Positions 9,268 to 20,800 of a stretch of DNA of 64,000 bases are shown here, one piece after another. The first letter of the stretch is position 1; each line of letters opens with the position of its first letter. Made by a program: the position numbers and the translations under genes. The notes under the pieces are model-generated. The model had not been told where the DNA came from and ran no database searches. It saw nothing but the letters and a program-made list of their open reading frames with translations. Origin of the DNA: Intestinibacillus sp. Marseille-P6563 (GTDB lineage: Bacteria; Bacillota; Clostridia; Oscillospirales; Butyricicoccaceae); assembly GCF_900604335.1 (NCBI RefSeq), contig NZ_UWOD01000003.1, positions 1 to 64,000 of the forward strand. Reading direction: 5' to 3'.

Positions 9268-11375
9268 CACTTATAATCTCGGAAAAAAATTCTGTCGCTG
9301 TTGAAATTGGCAAAGCCATTGGCGCTACGAAAAAATGTAAAATTTCCTCTGACACAAAAGGCTATGACTATCTTGAAGGCAATGGATATCTGGTAAGTTG
9401 GTGTGTTGGCCACCTCATCAGGCTCTGTGATCCGGATGAATATGACCCGAAATACAAAAGCTGGAGCATCGACTTACTGCCTATTATCCCTCAGCAATTC
9501 CAGACCAAAGTGGCTCGGGAAACCGCTGGTCGATACAAAGCCTTAAAAGCTCTCATAGATCGTTCAGATGTGACCGATCTGATTTGTGCCACCGATGCCG
9601 GCCGCGAGGGTGAGCTGATTTTTCGGCTCGTTTATAATCAGGCCAAATGTACGAAGCCGTTCAAACGTCTATGGATCAGTTCCGTTGCACCCGCATCTAT
9701 TCGCCAGGGAATGGATGCACTTAAAGATGGCCATGCCTACGATGACCTCTATAATGCTGCTGTATGTCGGCAGCGGGCGGACTGGCTCCTGGGGATGAAT
9801 CTGACTCGTCTTTATACCAAGGCATACAACACTAAGCTGCGCATTGGCCGCGTTAAAACTCCTACTGTCGCTCTGATTGTCCAACGCGATCAGGAGATCA
9901 AAAACTTTGTTAAAACGCCGTATTACAGCCTTACAGCCGATTTTGGAACATTTAAAGCGTATGCGCAAATGCAGGATAAATCAGCCGCCGAAGCAGCTGC
10001 TGCGGCCGGAAATGCGGCGGGGGCGGGGACAATTATATCCATCGCGCAAAAAGAAAGATCCGAAAAGCCGCCCCACCTTTATGATCTCACTACATTACAG
10101 CGGGATGCCAATAAGCTCCTGGGATATACGGCTAAGCAAACGCTAGATTGCGCACAAAGCCTGTACGAAAAAAAAATCACGACATATCCCCGAACAGACA
10201 GTTCTTTTCTGACTGCCGATGCTGCTGTTGGCGTTGTGCAAATGCTGCCGCAACTGCATGAGATGTTCCAAGATGCCCATATATCTGGTGGTCCAGATAT
10301 ATGGGCGAGCAACATCGATTCTATCACCGATGATGCCAAAGTCAGCGATCATCATGCGTTGATTCCGGACTTCAATTACATCCAAAATCTTTGTCAGGAT
10401 GATATTTATTCCCTGCCAACCGCTGAAAAAAATATTTTCTTTCTGATTCTTTTCCGGTTAATTTCTGCTCTCTCTCCAGCACGCCAATATCGCTCCACAT
10501 TGGCACATATCGATATTGCCGGCACGGATTATGAAGCATCCGGTATCGATGAAATTGAACCTGGCTTTGCAGCCGTACAACGTCAAGCCAAGGCATATAT
10601 GCAAATATCACAGGAGCAGGAAGTAGTTTATGAAAAATCTCAACTATTGCCGCCGTTAAACGAGATGGAGCAATATCCGGTATCTGCTATCACCTGCACA
10701 GAAAAATTTACGCAACCGCCCGCAGCGTACACCGAAGATAGTCTTTTAAAGGCTATGGCTGCTGCCGGACGAGATACGGACGATCCCGCTGTCCGTGAAG
10801 CTATGAAAGACAAAGGATTGGGAACACCGGCGACGCGGGCTGATATCATCGAGGAAATAAAAAGCAACGGGTATGTCAAGGTATCCGGGCGAAAACTCCT
10901 TCCAACCGATCTTGCCTATGCCATGATTTCCGTAGTTGCAGAGCCGATCAAAAATCCAGAAACCACATCCCAGTGGGAATATCAATTATCCTTGATTCAG
11001 CAGGGAAACGCTCATCCTGATTATTTCATCGGAGATGTGGTCTGCCAGATCATAAATATTATTTCCACGGTCAGGGACAGCGCTCCAGCACCGAAGAACG
11101 GGTCTTTTGATAGACCTGAGATCGGCATATGCCCCAAGTGCGGGAAAAAAGTGCTTGACACTCCAAAGGCTTTTTCATGCTCTGGTGGCAAGGGAGGATG
11201 TGGATTTATTATCTGGAAGACTATTGCCGGAAAATCCATATCATCTACACATGCTACTCAATTACTCAAAAAGGGTCGCACAAATCTTATCAAGGGGTTC
11301 CGCTCTAAATCAGGGAAATCTTTTGATGCACACCTTGTTTTGCAAGATGACGGCTCCATCAAATTAGCATTTTAA
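9264..11375 (+). CDS. topB: DNA topoisomerase III
   Basis: 703 residues from ATG 9264. A TOPRIM domain is at the N-terminus (LIISEKNSVAVEIGKAIG and CATDAGREGELIFRL), and the active-site Tyr308 lies in TTYPRTDSSFL. A C-terminal zinc-finger-like segment (CPKCGKKV, then CSGGKGGCGF) is followed by a basic tail. Type IA enzymes of this kind relax and decatenate the transferred DNA; they are standard in Tn1549-type elements. It is coupled by ATGA overlap to the DUF4315 gene. Confidence 0.95.
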   Translation: MTLIISEKNSVAVEIGKAIGATKKCKISSDTKGYDYLEGNGYLVSWCVGHLIRLCDPDEYDPKYKSWSIDLLPIIPQQFQTKVARETAGRYKALKALIDRSDVTDLICATDAGREGELIFRLVYNQAKCTKPFKRLWISSVAPASIRQGMDALKDGHAYDDLYNAAVCRQRADWLLGMNLTRLYTKAYNTKLRIGRVKTPTVALIVQRDQEIKNFVKTPYYSLTADFGTFKAYAQMQDKSAAEAAAAAGNAAGAGTIISIAQKERSEKPPHLYDLTTLQRDANKLLGYTAKQTLDCAQSLYEKKITTYPRTDSSFLTADAAVGVVQMLPQLHEMFQDAHISGGPDIWASNIDSITDDAKVSDHHALIPDFNYIQNLCQDDIYSLPTAEKNIFFLILFRLISALSPARQYRSTLAHIDIAGTDYEASGIDEIEPGFAAVQRQAKAYMQISQEQEVVYEKSQLLPPLNEMEQYPVSAITCTEKFTQPPAAYTEDSLLKAMAAAGRDTDDPAVREAMKDKGLGTPATRADIIEEIKSNGYVKVSGRKLLPTDLAYAMISVVAEPIKNPETTSQWEYQLSLIQQGNAHPDYFIGDVVCQIINIISTVRDSAPAPKNGSFDRPEIGICPKCGKKVLDTPKAFSCSGGKGGCGFIIWKTIAGKSISSTHATQLLKKGRTNLIKGFRSKSGKSFDAHLVLQDDGSIKLAF

Positions 11376-11452
11376 CCTTTGGTATGCACCTTGAAAATTA
11401 AAGACATGCTGTTTTTTTACCGAAAATATATTGAGAGCAGGTGTAATTTAAC

Positions 11453-11869
11453 ATGAATCACGAAAATTACAGTGATATTTTATATAAAAGAATGGCCACC
11501 GAGCAAGATTCCTTTCGTCAGTGGTTGGTAAACCAGCCTCCAGAGGAGATTTTGCACCATGCCTATGAGTACACCGTCCGAGAGGACATCGTAATGGCGA
11601 TGAAGGAACTGGAGCTGACCGACGCTCAAGCGCAAGCTCTGCTGGATTCCCCCACTCCACTGGCTGATGTGTACCGCCACTTTGAAAAGCTGGAAACCGG
11701 CTATATGGATGTGATCCGAAACAGCATTGAGAATCGAGCCACCGATATATGTATGAATGGAGAAAAGCGCCCTTCCATAACAGAGCAACTGGAAAGAGCA
11801 CAGCTCCAACAATCTCAAAGTCCAAAACATCAATTATCCACCCGCCAAATGAATGAGGAAGTAAGATGA
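11453..11869 (+). CDS. DUF3848 domain protein
   Basis: 138 residues; the core LYKRMATEQDSFRQWLVNQPPEEILHHAYEYTVREDIV (in parts) matches the DUF3848 family found next to the large helicase gene of clostridial conjugative elements. No catalytic motif is seen. Its stop overlaps the next start as ATGA (11866-11869), so it probably works with the giant protein. Function unknown. Confidence 0.75.
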   Translation: MNHENYSDILYKRMATEQDSFRQWLVNQPPEEILHHAYEYTVREDIVMAMKELELTDAQAQALLDSPTPLADVYRHFEKLETGYMDVIRNSIENRATDICMNGEKRPSITEQLERAQLQQSQSPKHQLSTRQMNEEVR

Positions 11870-14800
11870 TAGAAAGAAATATGGTAGAATTGTATTTAGA
11901 TACCGTTCGCCGCGTTTTTGATTCTCCAGAATCTTGGTCAGAATTTTTAAAATTTTCTGGCCGGTTTTATAAATATGGGTTTGCAGATCAGATAATGATT
12001 TACGCCCAGCGACCGGATGCCTCAGCCTGTGCAACTATGCGACAATGGAATACTCATATGCGTCGTTGGATACGCCGTGGCGCAAGAGGCATCACACTAT
12101 TACGCCAAAAAGATGCTAACATTAGATTGGCCTATGTCTTTGATGTCAGCGATACCCTAGAAAATGAACTCTCGCTTGCACCTCAAATTTGGCAAATGGA
12201 CTCCACTGACCATAGTGCGTTGATGGATGTCTTTCGAGATATCTCCACCTCAATATCCGGAAAATCGTTGGATCAGGTATTGTCCTCCTACACCAGCTAT
12301 TGCGCAGATCTAATGATTGCAGATCCTATTATGGATCGATACAAATCATTTATCCTATCTAGTGTTGCTTTTTCTGTTCAACAACGCTGCGGGCTTCTGC
12401 AAAACATCCCAGAAGAATTGCAGGATATACGCAATATTCCAGATAATGAACGCGCTTCTGTCGGTCGCCACATCCGTTATCTTTCTCATCATATCCTATC
12501 TGTAATCGAAAATTTCTACCAATCCAAGGAAAAATCCCTTGCAATTTCCGATACGACGGTATATAATCGAAGCAAGGATAACTTTAATGATTTACAACAT
12601 GAAATTGCCGGAAAAGGAGGAAATCATCATGGAGATCACCTATCGTCAAGTGGGCGATTATCTCATCCCGAACCTATACTATCCGAAGATGCCGCCGATC
12701 GGAAAGTACGGTCGGATGAGGAATCGTTATCTGGAGGAATTTCATCCAGGACAGCACGAAACACTGCTGATGACCGGTCAATTAGCCGACCATCTAGTGG
12801 AAATCGACAAAGCCGCGCAGAATCGTCTGGAGCAAATGATGCCCCAGCTGGCGAAAGAGGCGGGAGCGACCGAGCAGCTGAAAGCCAGCGACCCAATGAA
12901 ATGGGTGGGGCTGATGAACACCTGCAAGGCTCAGGCGGAGGAAATCATTCTGAACGAACTGATCTACGCTTAGAAGATGAGCAGCTCGCATTTTCTGATC
13001 TCCTTTCCGTTGATGAACAAATAGAATTTATAAAAGCAGCAGCAGAGCAAAAGCCTACTGCTGCTTTTTCTTTTTCCCAAACTGACATCGACCATGTGCT
13101 GCGGTTGGGCGGCAATTCGGACCGCCAGAGGGAGCGTGTGGTTGCAGCCTTTGAAAAGCAAAAAAGCACAGCCGAGATCGCGGACATCCTGAAAAATCTG
13201 TACCATGGCGGCAACGGGATCGGCAGCGTCACCGCATGGTATGCCGAGGATGGAATCCATCTTTCCCACGGCAAAACTGCCCGTTACGATAAGTCCGCCC
13301 AGGTCATTTCCTGGGAGAGTGCCGCTGAGCGTATCGGCCAGCTTTTGCAGGACGGCCAGTTTGCCACCAATGTGGAGCTAGCCGAGGCCGAAGGATATGA
13401 ACGCGCCTGTCTCGCGGAAAAGTTCTGGCATCTGTACCACGATTTCAGCGAAAAAGCCAGAGAAGCCGGATATCTGTCCAGCCTTGCCGAAAATCCGGGG
13501 CGCAGTTCCCCGGAAGAATCCGTATGGCTCACCGAGCAGCTGAAAAGCCCGGAGTTCCGCCAGAGATTTGCAGAAGAATATGCAGCATTCTGGACGGCCT
13601 ATCAGCAGGACCGGGATTTGCTGCGGTTCCACTATCACAAGCCCGGAGAGATTTGGGAAAACCTGAAAGACCTGTCCCTGCCCCGTACCGCCTTTTCCTC
13701 TCAGTTGACAGAAGTACCTGCGGTCAAGCAGTTCATTACCGAGGACGAGATTGATGCTGCCATGACCAGCGGCAGCGGCTTTGAGGGCGGTAAGGGCCGT
13801 ATTTTCACCTTTTTCCAAGAACCCCATACGGATAAGGAAAAGGTGGATTTTCTCCGGCATGAGTATGGCATCGGAGGGCGCTCCCATGCCCTGTCTGGCG
13901 CAATAGGTAGTCAGGAAGATTATGATGGAAAAGGACTGCACTATAAAAAAGATGGCTGCCCGGATGTGCATTTTACTTGGGATAAAGTTTCCAAGCGGAT
14001 TACCGGACTGATTCAGAAGGACCGCTATCTCACCGAACAGGAACAGGCAGAGTACGATAAAATCCAGGCAGAAAAGGCCCTGGCTGAAGAAGATGCCCTG
14101 CAAGACCAGCAGCCGGACCCGGCTGTGTGGGAATACAACGGCGTCAAGGAGCGCCACCCGGATGATATGGTCCTGTATCAGATGGGCGATTTCTTTGAGC
14201 TGTACGGTGAGGACGCTAAAACTGCTGCTGCGGAACTGGACCTCAACCTCACTACCCGCGCCATCCCCGGCGGTGGCCGTGTGGAAAGGTGCGGCTTTCC
14301 GGCAAACCGGCTGGAACAGATTGTGGAACAGTTGCGTGATAAGCATGATGTGACCATTTCCGCTGTCCCGGAGGGCGGCAAGGAGCGGCAAGAATATTCC
14401 ATGCCCTCCATCGACCATAAGGCGGAACAGCACATCAATGCCCAGGAAGCGGAGTTCGGCGCAGACGGGACCAGAGTATTCCGGGATACCGAAGCAGCCG
14501 CAGCCCCTACGATTCGGGAGCTGCATGAGCAATACAAGCCACTTGTACTGGCCGCTGTTATGGAGGATGTTCCATATCGTAATGCCTGCGGTCACAGTGA
14601 CCATGAGAATGCCGTGATCGAGGGTAACGCCGCGATTCGTCGTGCTGTCCTGGGGTCTGGCAACATGGAGCTGCTTCGCCTCTATTCTGACACGCCGGAG
14701 TTCCGCCAGCGCCTGCACCGGGAGATCATCGACGAAACCTATTCCAAGCTCCATGAGCTGCTGCGCCCTCTCTCGGATAATGACATCGACAAGGCTATCC

Positions 14801-17800
14801 AGGACTGGAATGGCAAAATCGAAAGCAAACACGCCGTTGTCCGATACATGAAAGACCATGCACGGGAGAAAGACACCGCTGCATGGCTGGCACGCGAGTT
14901 TGACGGCAGCGATGGCAAAACCCCGTTTGCGGTCCGCCCGGAAAGCCCGGAAGGAACGAAGCTGCCCTGGCCCAAGGTGCAGCGCCGGATTGCCCAGCTT
15001 ATTAAAGAGGACCGCTTCTACACCCAAGTCGAACAAGATCAGCTGTCTGGACTGCAACATCAAGAAAGCCGTCCTTATCAAGTGGTAGTCTATCACCATC
15101 TTGAAAACGGCTTTGATGAAAAGAAAGAATACCCGACACTGGAAGAAGCAGAAAAAGCAGCACAGAGCTATGTGGACGGCACAATGGAGCCGGACGGCTT
15201 TGCCTATGATGGCGCAGCGGTCTACGACCTGGAAGCCAGACAATATCTGCGTATCTATGGGGATTACCCGGATGAAAAAGCCCAGGCTCAGATAGCCCCA
15301 CCTGATTTATCCGATCAGCCCATCACCCGTAACGAGGCGGTAACGGATTTCCTGCCGCTAAATCCTGATACGGTGAACCAGGACCTTCGGGATGTTCTGG
15401 CCCACGGCCTGATCGGTGAGACGGACAAGGTGGAGCTTTCTGAGCTGCTGCACAGCGGCAAGAGCAACCGGGAGGTTGCCCTGTGGTTGAGCCAGACCTA
15501 TCCCGACATCGTGGAAACGATGGAGTTAGAAACCGGCGATACTACCGACTACCGTACTACTCCTGAAGGCATTGAACTGGAAGTGCTGGATGCAGAGGAA
15601 AAGCGTCTGGCCATGCTATCCTTCCGCTGGGATGAGGTTGCGCCTTTGCTGCGCGGGATGTATGCCCGTCAGATGGACGGTTTTGGGCAGGAACGCCCCG
15701 AACCGGTTGCCGAAACCCCGGCCTTCCAATCCGAGACCGTGGCTGTCTATCCGGGCGACAAGAACAATCTGCCCTACGATGTGGTTGTTCAGACCCTACG
15801 AACCAATGAGCCGGAGCCGCCCACGCCTGCTGTCAAGCCGGAAAATACTCTGGATGAAGTGCCGGACGAACACCCCGTTTCCATTCAGGTAAACGGCGAG
15901 TGGCAAACCTTCCCCAATGTCAAAGCTGCCGAGGAAGCCTCTTATGAGGAATACAAGGCCAATCTGCGCCGCACCGCCGAGAATTTCCGTATCACCGACG
16001 ATCACCTGGGCGAAGGCGGCCCCAAGGCCAAGTTCCAGGCCAATGTCGAGGCAATCAAGCTGCTGAAACACCTGGAGGAAACCACCGGGCAGGCAACGCC
16101 GGAACAGCAGAAAATCCTTTCCCGGTATGTGGGCTGGGGCGGCCTTGCCGATGCCTTTGACCCCGACAAGGAAAGCTGGAGCAAGGAATATGCCCAGCTG
16201 AAGGAGCTGCTGACCCCAGAGGAATATGCCGCTGCCAGAGGTTCTACCCTCAACGCGCACTACACCAGCCCTACGGTCATCAAAGCGATTTACGATGCCG
16301 TGGGCCGCATGGGATTTGAGACCGGTAACATCCTGGAGCCGTCCTGTGGTGTGGGCAATTTCTTCGGTATGCTGCCGGAGGAAATGAGAAACAGCCGTCT
16401 GTACGGCGTGGAGCTGGATTCCATCAGCGGGCGGATTGCCCAGCAGCTCTATCCCAAGGCCGACATCACTGTGGCCGGGTTTGAAACCACCGACAGGCGG
16501 GACTTCTATGACCTTGCCATCGGCAATGTACCTTTCGGCCAGTATCAGGTTCGGGACAAAGCCTACGACAAGCTGAATTTCAGCATTCACAACTACTTTT
16601 TTGCCAAGGCGTTGGACCAGGTGCGTCCCGGCGGCGTGGTTGCCTTTGTCACCAGCCGCTATACGATGGACGCCAAAGATTCCACCGTGCGCCGGTATCT
16701 TGCCCAGCGCGCCGAGCTGCTAGGGGCTATCCGTCTGCCCAACAATGCGTTCAAGGCCAATGCCGGGACCGAGGTTGTATCGGACATCATCTTCCTCCAA
16801 AAGCGAGATCGCCCGCTGGACATCGTGCCGGAGTGGACGCAGACCGGACAGACCGAGGACGGCTTTGCCATCAACCGCTATTTCCTGGACCACCCGGAAA
16901 TGGTACTGGGCCGACAGGAGCCGGAAAGCACCGCTCACGGCATGGACTACACCGTGAACCCCATCGAGGGGCTGGAGCTGGCCGATCAGCTGCACGATGC
17001 TGTGAAGTACATTCGCGGCATCTACCAGGAGGCCGAGCTGCCGGAGCTGGGCGAAGGTGAAGCCATCGACACCTCCATCCCCGCTGACCCCAATGTGAAG
17101 AACTACTCCTATACCGTAGTGGACGGAGCTGTGTATTTCCGGGAGAACAGCCGCATGGTGCGCTCCGATCTCAATGCCACCGCCGAAGCCCGTGTCAAAG
17201 GGATGGTGGGCCTGCGGGATTGCGTCCAGGAACTGATCGATCTGCAAATGGACGCCGCCACGCAGGACAGCGAAATTCATGAGAAGCAGGCGGAACTAAA
17301 CCGGCTCTATGACGATTTTTCCGCCAAGTACGGCCTCATCAATGACCGAGCGAACCGGCTGGCCTTTGACGATGATTCCAGTTATTATTTGCTTTGTGCG
17401 TTGGAAGTTATTGACGAGGACGGACGTTTGGAACGCAAAGCGGATATGTTTACCAAGCGCACCATCAAGCCCCATGAGGCGGTAACTTCTGTGGACACCG
17501 CCAGCGAAGCCCTGGCAGTCTCCATCGCAGAAAAGGCATGTGTGGATATAGCGTACATGGAGCAGCTAACCGGAAAAACCAGTGATGAACTGACCACCGA
17601 GCTGCAAGGTGTAATTTTCCGTGTACCTGGACCGGTGCCAGAGGGAGAACAGCCTATCTATGTGACCGCCGACGAATATCTTTCCGGTAATGTGCGACGC
17701 AAGCTGCGACAGGCACAAAGGGCAGCAGAACAGGACTCAGCCTTTACCATCAATGTGAAGGCCCTTACCGCTGCTCAGCCCAAAGACTTGGATGCGTCGG

Positions 17801-20800
17801 AAATCGAAGTGCGCTTGGGCGCGACCTGGATTGACAAGACGTACATCCAGCAATTCATGTACGAAACCTTCAACACGCCATTATACCTTCAGAATAACTA
17901 TGGTATTGAGGTCCATTATTCCCCTTACACCGCCGAATGGCAAATCTCAGGGAAGACATCAGTATCCGGAAACGATGTGGCTGCCTATACCACCTATGGC
18001 ACCAGCCGCGCCAACGCCTATAAGATTTTGGAGGACAGCCTAAACCTACGGGATGTACGGATTTATGACACCATAGAAGATGCAGATGGCAAGGAACGCC
18101 GGGTGTTGAACGCTAAGGAGACCACCTTGGCAGCTCAAAAACAGCAGGCCATTCGGGATGCGTTCAAGGACTGGATTTGGAAAGATCCAGAGCGCCGTCA
18201 AACTCTGGTGCGCCAGTACAATGAGGAAATGAACTCCACTCGGCCCCGTGAATACGACGGGTCCCACATCACCTTCGGCGGCATGAACCCGTCTATCACC
18301 CTCCGGGAGCACCAGCTAGGGGCTATCGCCCACATCCTGTACGGCGGCAATACGCTACTGGCCCATGAGGTAGGTGCCGGCAAGACATTTGAAATGGTGG
18401 CCGCTGCAATGGAGAGCAAGCGGCTGGGATTGTGTCAAAAATCCCTGTTTGCGGTACCGAATCATTTGACCGAGCAATGGGCGTCGGAATTCCTGCGGCT
18501 CTATCCATCCGCCAACATCTTGGTCACTACAAAACGAGATTTTGAGCCACATAACCGAAAAAAATTCTGTGCGCGAATTGCTACCGGCGACTATGATGCC
18601 ATCATCATGGGGCACAGCCAGTTCGAGAAAATTCCCATCAGTCCAGAGCGCCAAGCACGGCTTTTGCATGAACAAATCGACGAAATCACCCAGGGAATTG
18701 CTGAAGTAGAAGCCAATGGTGGTGAGCGCTTTACGGTTAAACAACTGGAACGCACCAAGAAATCTTTGGAATCTCGATTGGAAAAACTCCAAGCCGATGA
18801 CCGCAAGGATGATGTGGTGACTTTCGAGCAGCTAGGCGTAGACCGCCTATTCGTCGATGAAGCGCATAACTATAAAAACTTGTTTTTATACACCAAAATG
18901 CGGAATGTGGCAGGTCTCTCCACCAGCGACGCCCAAAAATCCTCTGATATGTTTGCCAAGTGCCGCTACATGGACGAAGTTACTGGAAGCCGTGGTGTCA
19001 TTTTCGCCACCGGCACCCCTGTATCGAACAGCATGACCGAACTTTACACTATGCAGCGATATCTCCAATACGATCGACTTAAGGAACTTGGTATGACCCA
19101 TTTTGACTGCTGGGCCAGCCGTTTCGGAGAAACTGTGACGGCCCTGGAACTGGCACCGGAGGGCACCGGCTACCGGGCGCGCACTCGCTTCTCCAAGTTT
19201 TTCAACTTGCCGGAGCTGATGAACCTGTTCAAAGAGGTGGCGGACATCAAGACCGCCGATCAGCTGAACCTGCCTACCCCGAAGGTGGAATACCACAACA
19301 TCGTGGCCAATCCCACGGAACACCAGAAAGAAATGGTGCAAGTTCTCTCGGAACGTGCGTCCAAGGTACACAGCGGCTCTGTTGACCCGTCCCAGGACAA
19401 TATGCTCAAAATTACCAGCGATGGGCGTAAACTTGGCCTGGATCAGCGTATTATCAATCCGCTGCTGCCGGACGAACCCGGCACCAAGGTCAATCGCTGC
19501 GTAGATAATATCATGCAGATTTGGCGGGATGGCGATGCCGACAAGCTGACCCAGCTGGTATTTTGCGATATTTCCACCCCCCAGATAACCCCCTCCAAAA
19601 AAGCGGCCAAAGCACTGGACAATCCCACTCTTCACGCTCTGGAACAGGCCGTGCCACTGGACGAGCCGGAGCCGGTATTTACCGTCTATGATGATATTCG
19701 TCAAAAGCTCATCGCCCAGGGAATACCCGCCAACCAGATTGCCTTTATCCATGAGGCCAACACGGAAGCCCGAAAAAAGGAATTGTTTTCCAAAGTGCGC
19801 TCTGGCCAAGTGCGTGTTTTGCTGGGCAGCACCGCCAAGATGGGTGCTGGCACCAATGTGCAAGACCGGCTTGTGGCGCTCCATGACCTGGACTGCCCGT
19901 GGCGGCCGGGAGACCTTGCCCAGCGCAAGGGTCGTATCGAGCGCCAGGGCAACCAAAATCCCCTGGTCCATGTGTACCGCTATGTGACTGAGGGAACTTT
20001 CGATGCCTACCTGTGGCAAACCGTCGAGAACAAGCAGAAATTCATTAGCCAGATTATGACTTCCAAGTCACCGGTGCGGAGCTGCGACGATTTAGATGAA
20101 ACAGCGTTATCCTTTGCCGAGATTAAAGCCTTGTGCGCCGGAGACCCTCGTATTAAGGAGCGTATGGACCTGGATGTGGAAGTATCTCGTCTAAAATTGA
20201 TGAAGGCTGACCATCAGAGCAAGCAATATCATCTGGAGGATCAGCTACTACAATACTTCCCGCAGGAGATCAAAAAGCATAAGAGTTTTATCCAAGGCTT
20301 TGAAGCAGACCTGGAGACCCTGGCCGCTCACCCTCACCCAGAGGATGGCTTTGCCGGTATGGAAATCCGAGGCGATACCCTGACCGACAAAGAGAACGCC
20401 GGTGCCGCTCTGCTGGACGCCTGCAAGGAGGTCAAAGGCTCCGATCCAGTACAGATTGGCACCTACCGGGGCTTTACCATGTCCGTGGAGTTTTCAGCCT
20501 GGCAACAGGAATATACCCTCCTATTGAAAGGGCACATGAAACATTTGGTGACTCTAGGTACAAATCCACGCGGCAACCTAACCCGTATCGACAATGCACT
20601 CGCTCAAATGTCTCAGCGTTTAGAAGCGGTCAAGTCCCAATTGGACAATCTGTATCAGCAACAGGCCACCGCCAAAGAAGAAGTGGACAAGCCGTTCCCC
20701 TTTGAGAATGATCTACAAATAAAGTCTGCTCGGTTGGTAGAGCTGACTTCCTTGCTGAACATTGGCGATGGTGCTGACACAAAAACGAAAGATGAAAAGC

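Noticed and set aside
13378-15243. 621-codon open frame on the minus strand
   Set aside because: Lies opposite the conserved giant helicase gene, has no ribosome site and no recognisable motifs; it is a product of GC-rich codon use on the coding strand.
18886-20019. 377-codon minus-strand frame
   Set aside because: Antisense to the helicase motifs; no ribosome site.
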